From assembly GCA_937959275.1 (NCBI GenBank), contig CALGLU010000039.1:1-64000 (forward strand): DNA of 64,000 bases, in the 5' to 3' direction. Made by a program: the position numbers and the translations under genes. Under the pieces are notes generated by a model. It did no database searches. It saw nothing but the letters and a program-made list of their open reading frames with translations, and had not been told where the DNA came from. The stretch comes from an uncultured Saprospiraceae bacterium. Lineage in GTDB: Bacteria; Bacteroidota; Bacteroidia; Chitinophagales; Saprospiraceae. This document shows positions 35,753-45,047 of this stretch, piece by piece; positions within the stretch are counted from its first letter, which is position 1; every line of letters begins with the position of its first letter.

Positions 35753-36205
35753 ATGGAAGTATTCAGAATCACTACTGCAAAATGGTCTAATAGTTTAACG
35801 GGTTCAGGTTTTCCGGCAAGATGGAATTCAAGAGGAAAATTCATGGCTTATACGTCTAGCTCCAGAGCGTTAGCAAGTTTAGAAAATGTAGTGCATAGAT
35901 CAGGTGAAGGCCTTAATTCCTTATTTAAGGTCATGATAATTGAAGTTCCATCTATAATCAAAATAGACAATATTGATATCAATACACTACCAAAGAATTG
36001 GTTTGATTTTAAAAATTATAGTGACTGCCAACTGATTGGAGATAAATGGATCGACAGTTATAGTTCAGCAGTTCTGCGCGTCCCTTCAGCAATAATAAAA
36101 AGAGAGTTTAATTATCTTTTAAACCCAAATCATACTTTGTTTAAGAAGATAAAAATTGCTACAACTGAAGATTTTGAATTTGATCCAAGACTAAAAAATG
36201 ATTGA
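35753..36205 (+). CDS. RES-domain toxin
   Basis: The 150-residue protein contains the RES family's key residues: Arg in FPARWNSRGKFMAYTSSS, Glu in ALASLENVVHR and Ser in SSAVLRVPSAI, plus the DKWIDS stretch. RES toxins are known to degrade NAD+ when freed from their Xre antitoxin. The length is normal and the frame is intact, so the pair is probably functional. It is co-translated with the antitoxin with no gap and lies close to MITE-like copy B. Confidence 0.92.
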   Translation: MEVFRITTAKWSNSLTGSGFPARWNSRGKFMAYTSSSRALASLENVVHRSGEGLNSLFKVMIIEVPSIIKIDNIDINTLPKNWFDFKNYSDCQLIGDKWIDSYSSAVLRVPSAIIKREFNYLLNPNHTLFKKIKIATTEDFEFDPRLKND

Positions 36206-36247
36206 CGCAGTCAATAGTCGTAACGGATTGGATATCGCAACTATCTA

Positions 36248-37690
36248 TTATTTAGATTCCACCAAACTCAACCTTTGCTCTAGATCCTGAATAATCTCTT
36301 GTTGATCCTGGATTGCCTTAATCAATACTGGTATTAAATCAGAATAATACATACCCATATTTTCAGCTTTTACCATCTGAATTATACCTGTCTTTTCATC
36401 CGTCACTAATTCTTCATCCACAACGACTTCAGGCAACACTGCTTTCACTTCTTGTGCGATCAATCCTATTTTATCCTTAGCATGAGATTGACCCTTCCAA
36501 TTAAATTTGACAGGTCTCAGTTTCATGATGTCAGCCAAGCCATAGTCTGATTGTCTGATGTTTTCTTTGAGCTTCGCATCTGATGTATTTATCGTACCAT
36601 TTGTTGCATAAATAGTGGTCCAGCGAAGGCTAGATCTGCCTAAAGTTCTAGTGTTATCATCTTTTGGGGCTAGATGCGAATTCACATTGAGAATAAATGA
36701 TCCCCCATCAGTAAACTCTTCAAATGTACCAATCCTAAGCGCTCCTCCAAGCACATGCAATTTAGCTGCAGGTAATGTTGCTCCAATCCCAATATTTCCA
36801 TTTTTATGCACTGTCATCGCATTCGCTCTACTAGATGAACTTGCACCTATTCCAATTTCAAAGATCGGATCTGATGCAACCCAATCAGTAGCACTACCAC
36901 CACCAACATTATACCTGCCCACCGCCATTGAAGAATGCGATTGTGCAAGTACCCTATTGCCAATGGCTGTAGAATAAATTGCTTGCGCTTCTGCAGTATG
37001 GCCCGCAGCAAAGGAGTAATTCTGTTCTGCATCCGTATTATAGCCCAAGGCTGTACTGCCAAGTCCAGAAGCATCCGTATTATGCCCCATTGCCGTAGAA
37101 TACTGACCATCAGCATTCGTAAAATATCCAGAGGCAAAGGCATAGTCATTCGTTGCTTCTGTATTCCGCCCCATCGCAGTCGCACCATAACCTTGCGCAC
37201 GAGTATTGTAACCCGAGGCAAAGGAATAGAGTCCAATACTATCACGATTCCAATAAGTGCTTGCAGCTCCCGTCGCCACTGTGCCGACTCGGAAGGCATG
37301 CAGGTCAGGCAAAAACATTAATTTATCACCATTGCCTAAGGTGTCTATGCCAAATAAGACTCTTCCTCCATTCCCAACATGTAGTTCTGTTTTAGGACTG
37401 ATACCTACATTCAAACCTAATTGGCCGTCGCCCGTTAAGGTCATCACATCACCACCTGTACCATTCCAAAAATTTAGCCGGTCATTTCTGTTATTGGAGG
37501 CGATATAGGCTGCAATGGTCCAATAGTTTGTCCCATTGCTATTTTGAAATCGGATTCGAGAATAGTCATTTCCTTGTTCGTCAATCAAAAGATGAGGCTC
37601 ACTAAGAGAGCTGTTCGACTCAATCGTCGTATGCTGTGCAGTCAAGTAAAGACATAGGAAGATCAGGGTAAGAGTGGAAATTGCTTTCAT
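36248..37690 (-). CDS. Secreted YadA-head-repeat protein with S74 chaperone domain
   Basis: The 480-residue protein has a signal peptide (about 1-18, ending LTAQ), a beta-rich stalk, YadA/Hep-Hag-type head repeats (about 155-265: GATAMGRNTEA, STAMGHNTDASG, STALGYNTDAE, STAIGNRVLA) and a C-terminal peptidase S74 intramolecular chaperone (about 370-480) with TSDAKLKENI, whose Ser/Lys pair performs self-cleavage in phage tail spikes. IGLIAQEVKAVLPEVV is typical. A coiled coil ends the protein. S74 domains trimerise beta-structured fibres and then cut themselves off. No phage genes are near, so this is a surface fibre-like protein. Confidence 0.85.
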   Translation of the reverse strand: MKAISTLTLIFLCLYLTAQHTTIESNSSLSEPHLLIDEQGNDYSRIRFQNSNGTNYWTIAAYIASNNRNDRLNFWNGTGGDVMTLTGDGQLGLNVGISPKTELHVGNGGRVLFGIDTLGNGDKLMFLPDLHAFRVGTVATGAASTYWNRDSIGLYSFASGYNTRAQGYGATAMGRNTEATNDYAFASGYFTNADGQYSTAMGHNTDASGLGSTALGYNTDAEQNYSFAAGHTAEAQAIYSTAIGNRVLAQSHSSMAVGRYNVGGGSATDWVASDPIFEIGIGASSSSRANAMTVHKNGNIGIGATLPAAKLHVLGGALRIGTFEEFTDGGSFILNVNSHLAPKDDNTRTLGRSSLRWTTIYATNGTINTSDAKLKENIRQSDYGLADIMKLRPVKFNWKGQSHAKDKIGLIAQEVKAVLPEVVVDEELVTDEKTGIIQMVKAENMGMYYSDLIPVLIKAIQDQQEIIQDLEQRLSLVESK

Positions 37691-37860
37691 AATGCTAGTT
37701 TTATATAATGCAAGTTATGTAGATTAACTGGAAAATGAAATCACTATTTTCAATGATTTTACTCACTATAAATAGGTATTTGTTGTTAACACGATATCAA
37801 ATCCAATCCTTAAAATTTTATTAAAAATCCACTTTTTATGTAAATGGCTTGTTAATGGTT

Positions 37861-37908
37861 TTGTAGTACGAATAATTTCGTATATACTTGTCTACGAAAA
37901 CATTCGTA
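37861..37908 (+). promoter_or_regulatory. BlaI-type promoter with two operators
   Basis: Two 16-bp dyads with the same half-sites, TACGAA-N4-TTCGTA, lie at 37867-37882 and 37893-37908, centres 26 bp apart. A promoter with TTG (37861-37863), 19-bp spacer and TATACTTG (37883-37890, one mismatch to TAnnTTTG) runs between them: the first operator fills the spacer and the second covers the start of transcription. BlaI/MecI repressors bind such dyads as dimers, so autorepression is likely. Confidence 0.8.
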
Positions 37909-37910
37909 TT

Positions 37911-38297
37911 ATGGCTAAACAGAATCCACGTCCTACAGAATCAGAACTTGAAATCCTACAAGTCCTCTGGTCAGAAGGCCCCTCAACAGTTAGGGAAGTC
38001 AACAGTCTTCTTAACCTAGAACGTGAAGTAGGCTATACCACAACGCTGAAGCACATGCAGATTATGTCAGAGAAATCTCTTGTTACCCGAGACACCTCAT
38101 CCCGAACACATATCTATAAAGCTAAAATACTGGAAGCAGATACGCAACGCACTTTAGTAAAAAGCCTTGTCGAAAAAGTATTTGGTGGCTCAGCTATGGA
38201 TTTAGTGATGCAAGCTTTGGGCAATCATCAAACTAGTCCCGAAGAATTGGAAGAAATTAAGCGACTCATTCAAGAACTTGAAAACAAACAATCATGA
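37911..38297 (+). CDS. BlaI/MecI-family repressor
   Basis: The 128-residue winged-helix protein has PTESELEILQVLWSEGPSTV and VGYTTTLKHMQIMSEKSLV, the BlaI DNA-binding signature, and a C-terminal helical dimerisation part. BlaI proteins repress their operon and are inactivated by cleavage when the partner BlaR1 protease senses a signal. The ATG follows the second operator by two bases. The stop overlaps the next start (ATGA), so it is coupled to the BlaR1-like gene. Confidence 0.95.
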   Translation: MAKQNPRPTESELEILQVLWSEGPSTVREVNSLLNLEREVGYTTTLKHMQIMSEKSLVTRDTSSRTHIYKAKILEADTQRTLVKSLVEKVFGGSAMDLVMQALGNHQTSPEELEEIKRLIQELENKQS

Positions 38298-40408
38298 TCC
38301 ACTATCTAAACTCTCTACTCAGCGAGCATTTGGCATATGCTATTTCATGGACTGTCCTTCATTCCTTGTGGCAAGCATCTCTCATTGCCCTTATCATGTC
38401 CTGGTTTTTAAATCGATATGCTAACGAAGATGCCATTGTTAGATATCGGATCTCATATGCTGCGATGATATTTGTTTTGGCTGCTTCCGTCATGACATTT
38501 ATGACATACTATTTTATGGAGACTGGTGGTGAGGCGACTGCTGCAGCAACAACTGTAACAGTGAGTTTATCCGGTGACTTGCAGTCGCAACCAACTCATG
38601 TATTTTCACAGCTGGGCTTTTGGATCAGTCACAACTTAAATGTTGTTGCGAGTATGTGGATTCTAGGTGTGATCCTATTTTGTTTCAAACTCGGTGGTTC
38701 ATTAGTATATACGATGAGTCTTCAGAAGCAAAAGGCAGATTTTTTACCTGATAATATCTATGAAGGTTTTATCAACTTGAAATCAAAATTAGGGATAAGA
38801 AAATACATTCATCTTGCAGAAACGTCTAAGGTGAATACACCGATGCTCATTGGGTATTTAAAGCCAGTCATTCTATTTCCAATAGGACTGATCAATCAAT
38901 TAACACTAGAAGAAACAAATGCGATTCTTGCGCACGAATTAGCACATGTAAAACGCAATGATTTTCTTCATAATTTAATTCTATCTGTTGTTGAGTTACT
39001 GTTCTATTACCATCCTGCTGTCTGGTGGATCTCTGCAAATGTTCGAATGGAACGAGAGAATTGTTGTGATGATCTGGCCATGAAACTGATAGGAGATAAA
39101 ACAATTTACGCTAAAACATTACTTAAAATAGAAGAACTTAAATCAAGTGGTATACCCTCTTTAGCTATTCCATTGAGTCGCAATAAAAATCAACTCTTGC
39201 ATCGTATTGGCCGAATCGTGAATCAACCACAAACACGAAGTCAAATTCGTGAAAAATTAATTGCAACATGCTTATTGTTCACTTTCTTTTTTGGATTTGG
39301 AAATTCGATTTCTGATGATGCGAGGACGATAACAATTGACATACCCGAGCTTGAAAAACGCAGCATCACACGATTGCAAACTGATTGTGACAAACAAAAC
39401 ACATTTACAATAAAGACTAATATTCAACAAAAACCAGAATGTAATTGTGATAATAAGACAAAAAATAATGTACATGTCAAAGTTGCCCACAAAGTCACAG
39501 ATGACAGTCGAATCATCTATATAGATACCATTCCAACAGGCAAAAAATCAAATATGACCATCATCAACTCCTCTGATGATCAAGAGGTCATCTTAAAAAT
39601 GAAAGACGGTAGAATAGTGGAGTTAGAAATCGATGGGCAAAAAATTGATGAAGAGGATTATGATGAGCACTTGGATATGGACTCCTATGAAGAACCAGAT
39701 ATCCAAAGCATTCTAGAAGAAGTTCAAGAAGAAATGAATACCCATTTTAAAGAAATCGATAAAGAATCATTAAAACACCATTTCGATTTAGGTCAACTCG
39801 AAAAAGAAATGGAAGCGCATAAAGAAAAATTCAACTTAGACAAGGAAACACAATTTGACTTTTATTTCGGGGATTCAGAAAGTGGACTCTCCAAATTATT
39901 TGAAGAAGACATGCCAGGTCGAATGAAATTTAAGCTTGATGATTCGCAGCCTGGTTCAGTGACATGGAAGAAGCATTTTGAAAAGATGGAAAATTTGGAT
40001 TCTATCATTGGCACACTTGATCACTTTGATGGGATTATTGAATTTGACAGTAACTTGCCTCATTTTGAATTACACGAATTTGACTTTCCTTCTGCTCGTC
40101 AGTTTGAATTTCATGTAGATCGAGACTTTCCAGGCCTCCATCCAGAAACCCCAACTGATAAGTTGATACAAGCCCTTTCTCAAGATGGCTTCCTAAAAAA
40201 AGATGCATTGAATAAAATAGAATTATCTGGAAAACATCTAAAGATCAATGGAGACAAACAACCGGATAATATTTATCAGAAATACAAGAAAATTTTCGAA
40301 GACTCGGTCGGTCATGAACTCAGTAAAGATTCTAAAATCAAACTTGAATATCACCACGAAGAAATCAACAAAAAAAACTCTAACTGGCGAAAACGGTCCA
40401 GAATATAA
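38294..40408 (+). CDS. BlaR1-family M56 membrane metalloprotease with long acidic C-terminus
   Basis: The 704-residue protein has three N-terminal membrane helices (about 13-38, 52-74, 108-141), the M56 zinc motif HELAH (214-218) with a downstream ENCCD (255-259), and a fourth helix at about 318-338. The extracytoplasmic part (about 340-704) is acidic and partly coiled (DLGQLEKEMEAHKEKF) and does not look like the penicillin-binding sensor of true BlaR1, so the signal is probably not a beta-lactam. On sensing, M56 proteases trigger cleavage of the partner BlaI. It overlaps blaI by 4 bp and is followed after 40 bp by a secreted PDZ protein. Confidence 0.9.
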   Translation: MIHYLNSLLSEHLAYAISWTVLHSLWQASLIALIMSWFLNRYANEDAIVRYRISYAAMIFVLAASVMTFMTYYFMETGGEATAAATTVTVSLSGDLQSQPTHVFSQLGFWISHNLNVVASMWILGVILFCFKLGGSLVYTMSLQKQKADFLPDNIYEGFINLKSKLGIRKYIHLAETSKVNTPMLIGYLKPVILFPIGLINQLTLEETNAILAHELAHVKRNDFLHNLILSVVELLFYYHPAVWWISANVRMERENCCDDLAMKLIGDKTIYAKTLLKIEELKSSGIPSLAIPLSRNKNQLLHRIGRIVNQPQTRSQIREKLIATCLLFTFFFGFGNSISDDARTITIDIPELEKRSITRLQTDCDKQNTFTIKTNIQQKPECNCDNKTKNNVHVKVAHKVTDDSRIIYIDTIPTGKKSNMTIINSSDDQEVILKMKDGRIVELEIDGQKIDEEDYDEHLDMDSYEEPDIQSILEEVQEEMNTHFKEIDKESLKHHFDLGQLEKEMEAHKEKFNLDKETQFDFYFGDSESGLSKLFEEDMPGRMKFKLDDSQPGSVTWKKHFEKMENLDSIIGTLDHFDGIIEFDSNLPHFELHEFDFPSARQFEFHVDRDFPGLHPETPTDKLIQALSQDGFLKKDALNKIELSGKHLKINGDKQPDNIYQKYKKIFEDSVGHELSKDSKIKLEYHHEEINKKNSNWRKRSRI

Positions 40409-40448
40409 AAAACCGTAAATTTGTCATCCACGTTAAACACTCATTGCT

Positions 40449-42308
40449 ATGAAACATATTGTCATTACACTTAGCTTAATCGTACTGATCAGCCTATCAT
40501 CACCGATTGTAGCACAGGAAAAACAACAAACGATCGAGAAAAAAGTCATGGTTATCAAGACCTCTGATCTAAACACCGATCAGAATGTATGGATTAGCGA
40601 CGATGGAAAACGTATCGATATCGAATCCAAGGATATGTTTATTGGATCTGACAATCCTGAAGGAGACAAGGATATATCTGTCAATGTGAATACATCTATC
40701 AAGGATGGCCAAGAAGTCAGAGAGATAGAAATCACCATCAAGGAAGATGGCAATACAAAGGTGATCGAATGGGAAGACGATGGTGTCACAATCCCTGCGG
40801 ATGTACAAGCTATGCTTGAGAATGAAGGGATCGACATCCACATGTTCTCTGGTGACGAAGAAATGACAATCACAGTTGATGCCACTGACGACAGCAACTC
40901 CAGTCAAGAAGAAAAATCAGTCGATGTCAGTATAGATTCAAATGAAAAGAACGGCGAGATAACAAGAGATGTCGAAATCACAATAGAAGGAGCTGGTGAA
41001 AAACAAGTGATCAAGTGGACTGACAATGGAGAGACCCCAGCAGACATTCAAGAACAGTTAGATGCCCTAGGTATCGATCTTAACATGGCAGAAGGTGGAG
41101 AGCGCCTAGAAGATGTAGAAGTTATTATTGAAAAAATAATGGGTGCGGATACAGATACAGAGGGTATCGAAAAACGAATCTATAAAATAGAGTTAGAGCA
41201 TGATGAAGATGTATCAGAGGATATGCGTCAAGAGATGCAAGAATTAGGCATAGATATCGATGCGCTTATCGAGGAAGCCAAAGAACAGAAAACTGGAGAC
41301 GATCCTGTCATGATGAAAAAGCGGATCAAAATCATAAAAGGAGATCATGAGCAGAACGGTACTGATGCTATCAAAATCATCCGATTAAAAGAAGGAGAAG
41401 AGCTGCCAGCAGACATCAAGGAAATGCTAGACAAGCAAGGCATTGACCTTGACGAAATACATGAAGGGCATATAAAAGAGAACCATGATGGCAAAGCGAT
41501 ACATAAAATTAAGATCAAAAAAGATGGTGCAGATGTCAACGTCTTAGAATGGGATGTCGAAGGTGAAATGCAAACACAGCGTAGTCCTAATAAAGCACAG
41601 TTAGGAGCTATGATTGAAGAGCATGATCAAGGTATCCTTGTGTCAGATGTTATGCAGAATTCAGCAGCTTCTCGAATTGGTATGACATCTGGAGACGTTA
41701 TTACGCATGTAGACGGATTACAGGTTTTTGATATCACATCATTGACGAATGCCTTAAATGATAAAGAGCCAGGAGACCAAGCTCGCTTTACATTCTTAAG
41801 AGATGGCATTACATTTAACGCCTCGGCAGCATTACAATCTGTCAAAGGAGTCATCGAAACATGCGACACTAACAATATGACAGGTGACAAAAATGTAGAT
41901 GTCCTATTCAAATCCATTCGCATAACGAAAGATGAACAAGAACTCGAGATTCTAGATGCCACAGATAAGCGCGTCGATTCAGCTACGATACAGGTCAATC
42001 CTCATTCAGAAATAGAGGTCAAAGAACGACCAGTCATTGAAAAAAATAAACAACTCCAGCTAGACAACTTTAAAGCGTATCCAAATCCAACATCTGGCTT
42101 TGTGAATATCAGCTTTGAAGGTGAAGCCACGCCATTGACAGTTCAAATTAGTGATATTACAGGTAAGACAATCTTCAAAGAAACATTGAATTCGTTTACC
42201 GGTAATTTTAATAAAAACATTGATTTAAGCGATGCACCGAAAGGTCAGTTTGTACTTCATGTTATCCAAGGCCAAAAAGTATTTACAGAAAATATAGTGG
42301 TGCAGTAA
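40449..42308 (+). CDS. Secreted PDZ protein with internal acidic repeats and type IX sorting domain
   Basis: The 619-residue protein has a signal peptide (1-22, ending IVAQ), a beta-rich acidic region with four copies of a short helix motif (ADVQAMLENEGIDI at 117, ADIQEQLDALGIDL at 198, EDMRQEMQELGIDI at 257, ADIKEMLDKQGIDL at 321), a PDZ domain (about 386-460, GILVSDVMQNSAASRIGM) and a type IX sorting domain (about 540-619, FKAYPNPTSGFVNISF). No protease catalytic domain is seen. PDZ domains bind exposed C-termini. It is the third gene of the blaI-blaR1 operon and so probably acts in the same envelope response, or is its output. Confidence 0.85.
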   Translation: MKHIVITLSLIVLISLSSPIVAQEKQQTIEKKVMVIKTSDLNTDQNVWISDDGKRIDIESKDMFIGSDNPEGDKDISVNVNTSIKDGQEVREIEITIKEDGNTKVIEWEDDGVTIPADVQAMLENEGIDIHMFSGDEEMTITVDATDDSNSSQEEKSVDVSIDSNEKNGEITRDVEITIEGAGEKQVIKWTDNGETPADIQEQLDALGIDLNMAEGGERLEDVEVIIEKIMGADTDTEGIEKRIYKIELEHDEDVSEDMRQEMQELGIDIDALIEEAKEQKTGDDPVMMKKRIKIIKGDHEQNGTDAIKIIRLKEGEELPADIKEMLDKQGIDLDEIHEGHIKENHDGKAIHKIKIKKDGADVNVLEWDVEGEMQTQRSPNKAQLGAMIEEHDQGILVSDVMQNSAASRIGMTSGDVITHVDGLQVFDITSLTNALNDKEPGDQARFTFLRDGITFNASAALQSVKGVIETCDTNNMTGDKNVDVLFKSIRITKDEQELEILDATDKRVDSATIQVNPHSEIEVKERPVIEKNKQLQLDNFKAYPNPTSGFVNISFEGEATPLTVQISDITGKTIFKETLNSFTGNFNKNIDLSDAPKGQFVLHVIQGQKVFTENIVVQ

Positions 42309-42408
42309 GCATCTTTTTAAATAAATTAAATAGAATAAATAAAGTGCTTAAGTTGTGATTAAACAACGAGATCTAAACCTAGACCTGACATAAAATATAA
42401 TATAAGCA

Positions 42409-43245
42409 ATGAATGAACCAAGTAGAATTGAGATTGCTTCAATCATACTTGAGCGCCTTCACACAGAACAAGCTACTCTCAGCTTACAATACGAATCGAG
42501 TCAAACTCAAATTGGTTATTTCGTACTCGACAATGTCTTACCATTAGAATTAGCCACCTCCATCTACGAAGCCTTTCCTCTAAAAGAAACCATGGTGCTC
42601 AAAAAAAGCATCAGGGAACATAAATATGTAACTGCACAAATGGATCAATGCAATCCCATTTTAGAAGAAACAATTTATGCGTTTCAAGATTCTAGAATTG
42701 TCACCACTATACAGGACATTTGTAAGATCCCAGAATTAGTTGCCGACGAACACTTATATGCGGGCGGGCTTTCTCTGATGACAAAAGATAATTTCCTTAA
42801 TCCACATTTAGACAACTCACACGACAAAGATCGCAACCGATGGCGTGCTTTGAATTTGCTCTATTACACGACGCCAGATTGGAACGATGAAAATGGCGGG
42901 CATCTAGAAATATGGCCAAAGGGTCTAGACCATGATCCAATCACTCTCCACAGTCGATTTAACAGACTAGTGGTGATGGCCACTCACCATTCTTCTTGGC
43001 ACTCTGTCAGTCCTGTCTCTAAAGCAGGCAATCGCTGTTGCATTTCCAATTATTATTTCTCTCCCACTCCCATTAAAGACAAAGATGAATTTCATGTCAC
43101 CTCATTTCGAGGCCGACCAGAAGAACCTGTTAAAGACAAAATCTTACAAGCCGACGCAGCTCTCAGAATGGGCATTCGAAAAGTATTTAAAAAGGGAATT
43201 GTGACAAATCCACATGTCTATAAAAAAAAGACAGACAAGCCATAA
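42409..43245 (+). CDS. 2-oxoglutarate/Fe(II)-dependent oxygenase
   Basis: The 278-residue protein has a double-stranded beta-helix with iron ligands His133 and Asp135 (NPHLDNSH) and probable distal His198 in SSWHSVSPV, with Arg209 in GNRCCISNYYF for 2-oxoglutarate. LNLLYYTTPDW followed by NGGHLEIWP is typical of the prolyl-hydroxylase-like 2OG oxygenases. It hydroxylates an unknown substrate in the cytoplasm. Neighbours give no clue: the preceding operon ends 100 bp upstream and the next gene is on the other strand. Confidence 0.85.
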   Translation: MNEPSRIEIASIILERLHTEQATLSLQYESSQTQIGYFVLDNVLPLELATSIYEAFPLKETMVLKKSIREHKYVTAQMDQCNPILEETIYAFQDSRIVTTIQDICKIPELVADEHLYAGGLSLMTKDNFLNPHLDNSHDKDRNRWRALNLLYYTTPDWNDENGGHLEIWPKGLDHDPITLHSRFNRLVVMATHHSSWHSVSPVSKAGNRCCISNYYFSPTPIKDKDEFHVTSFRGRPEEPVKDKILQADAALRMGIRKVFKKGIVTNPHVYKKKTDKP

Positions 43246-43291
43246 CCACAATTCATGTCCCTATAATCCATTGCGATGTATAGATGTAAAA

Positions 43292-43323
43292 CATGCAAGC
43301 CAACGCATTCGCTGACTTGCATG
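43292..43323. terminator. Hairpin between convergent genes
   Basis: CATGCAAG (43292-43299) and CTTGCATG (43316-43323) pair perfectly between the convergent oxygenase and S74 genes. There is no clear T-run, so function as a terminator is only likely from position. Confidence 0.45.
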
Positions 43324-43370
43324 AATATTCGAAGATTTTATTGATATGAGAAGCTTCCGTTTAGGTTCAA

Positions 43371-43392
43371 CTAGTCAATAACAGAGTACTAG
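43371..43392. repeat. Remnant of the CTAG-ended MITE-like family
   Basis: CTAGTCAATA joined to ACAGAGTACTAG looks like the two ends of the 31938/34851 element with the middle lost: the first part is the inverse of TATTGACTAG near the left end of copy B, and the second resembles CAGAGCACTAG at the right end. The stop codon of the adjacent S74 gene lies in its final CTAG. Confidence 0.5.
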
Positions 43393-44717
43393 TTTGATTT
43401 TAAAACTAAGCTTTCAACGGTCGCTTTCAATGCGGACAACTCTAATTCCAATTGTTGAATTTTGGCGTCACGATCACTAATCATAGCTTGCTGCTCTTGT
43501 ACTGCCTTGATTGTTATGGGAATTAACTCCATATAATTCATAGCGAGATGTTCTGATTTCTGTTTAACAACTTTTTTAGTCGCTTCATCAAAATCGACAT
43601 CCTCGTCAATGACAACTTGCGGGAATATTTTCTGCATTTCTTGTGCGATAAAACCAGTTCTCTTTCTGCCATCAGGATTATGGCTTTCTATGTATTCATA
43701 GGTCACTGGATTTAACTTCATGAGTTCTGGAATGATGCTACCTACAGATTTAATATTCTGCTTTAATCGTTTGTCAGAAAAATTGATAAAATCATCACCA
43801 ACAACGTCATCCCAATGTTCAGTGGCATTATTATTCCCAAGATCATATTGCACATTTCCTAAGGGTATAATATCTCCATCGATTCGGATGTTGTTATTGT
43901 CTGGATCAATCGAGAAAAAATTATTTCCAGAACTCCCATTCCAAAACCACAGATTGAAAAAGTTTGAACCGCTAGCTCCAGTCAATCCAGCAACATCCCA
44001 ATACTTGCTATCATTTGTTGTTCCTACAGGATTTGACCGAAACTTAAGTCGAGCAAAATCTGCAGCATTTTCGAAGAGTTCAAGATGCGCATCATTAATA
44101 GAAGAGTTGTGCAAAATTTCCATTTTTGCAGAAGGAGCAGTTGTACCGATTCCAAAATCACCAGCTTGATTGAAGTATGCCTTTGTCGTACCACCTGGTT
44201 GGAAGAATATGTCGTCGGCCGCATCTATTATGATGTCGCCACCCACCTCGTCTGTTTCAAGATTCAAACTTGCTCCATTATAGGAAAGAACGGCCTTTAC
44301 AGTTGTCCCCTCCTTAAAATCAATTCTCCCTGTACCATCCGTCATGGAAATATCCCCATTGACATCGAGTCTCGAATCTGGCGAGGTCGTGCCTAGGCCA
44401 ACATTGCCAATCTCATTGATAAATAATCGAGTCGCATTATTCGTCGCAAGAAAGATATCATCTCTTCCTTCTATAATAACGTCATCTAATCCTTCAATAT
44501 CTACATCCACCGCTGATTGAATAAATAGATCACCACCTGCTTCATTATTATCAATGATTAGGTCGAGACCTGTATATCTTAAAACAGCATCAACACTCAA
44601 TCCTTCAAAAAAATTTAGTCTGTCGTGTTCTAATTCTGTAGTCAATTGTGCTTGGCTAATATGTGTTGTCAATAAGCAAACTATGCCCAAGACAAACAAA
44701 CGTAAGTGTTTATTCAT
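43389..44717 (-). CDS. Secreted fibre-like protein with S74 chaperone domain
   Basis: The 442-residue protein has a signal peptide (about 1-23, ending SQAQ), repeated beta units with the pattern GNVGLGTTSPDSRLDVNGDI and DFGIGTTAPSAKMEILHN, and a C-terminal S74 domain (about 330-440) with the catalytic Ser/Lys in FSDKRLKQNI and GFIAQEMQKIFPQVV, followed by a coiled coil. It is a second S74 protein beside 36248-37690 but lacks the YadA head repeats. The TAG stop falls in a CTAG repeat remnant, as with the sulfatase. Function: probably a trimeric surface fibre. Confidence 0.82.
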   Translation of the reverse strand: MNKHLRLFVLGIVCLLTTHISQAQLTTELEHDRLNFFEGLSVDAVLRYTGLDLIIDNNEAGGDLFIQSAVDVDIEGLDDVIIEGRDDIFLATNNATRLFINEIGNVGLGTTSPDSRLDVNGDISMTDGTGRIDFKEGTTVKAVLSYNGASLNLETDEVGGDIIIDAADDIFFQPGGTTKAYFNQAGDFGIGTTAPSAKMEILHNSSINDAHLELFENAADFARLKFRSNPVGTTNDSKYWDVAGLTGASGSNFFNLWFWNGSSGNNFFSIDPDNNNIRIDGDIIPLGNVQYDLGNNNATEHWDDVVGDDFINFSDKRLKQNIKSVGSIIPELMKLNPVTYEYIESHNPDGRKRTGFIAQEMQKIFPQVVIDEDVDFDEATKKVVKQKSEHLAMNYMELIPITIKAVQEQQAMISDRDAKIQQLELELSALKATVESLVLKSN

Positions 44718-45047
44718 TACTAAATAATTTAAGTTAAAAAATAAGTTTAGAAATTGACTTTGAGTACCTGCAGCATACTCAGAAATTGTGAGTCCAATGT
44801 ATATCCCTTTGATTTTGATGTCAAGAATTTCTTAACATTTCATCAATAAATACCGATAAATAGTGAGTGTAAAATCGGTAGTGAGTCGTTGAATAACTGA
44901 AGAATTACCTAAATACCTGTTTATATAAATGTCTGCTTGAATAAAATAAAATAGGGTATCCACTAAGATATTGTCAAGCTTAAGATCTTACTTTTACAGT
45001 ATCTCCTGTGAACACTTTCAATATCAACCATTAACTAACACCTAATT
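44718..45047. other. Divergent intergenic region, nothing identified
   Basis: This AT-rich region between the S74 gene and the beta-helix gene should contain two divergent promoters. I see no exact promoter pair, hairpin or coding frame. Confidence 0.4.

Noticed and set aside
38294-40408. True beta-lactam sensor BlaR1
   Set aside because: The extracytoplasmic part lacks the penicillin-binding motifs (SxxK, KTG), and no beta-lactamase gene follows.
36248-44717. Prophage tail region suggested by S74 domains
   Set aside because: No capsid, terminase, integrase or other phage genes are present, and both proteins have export signals.
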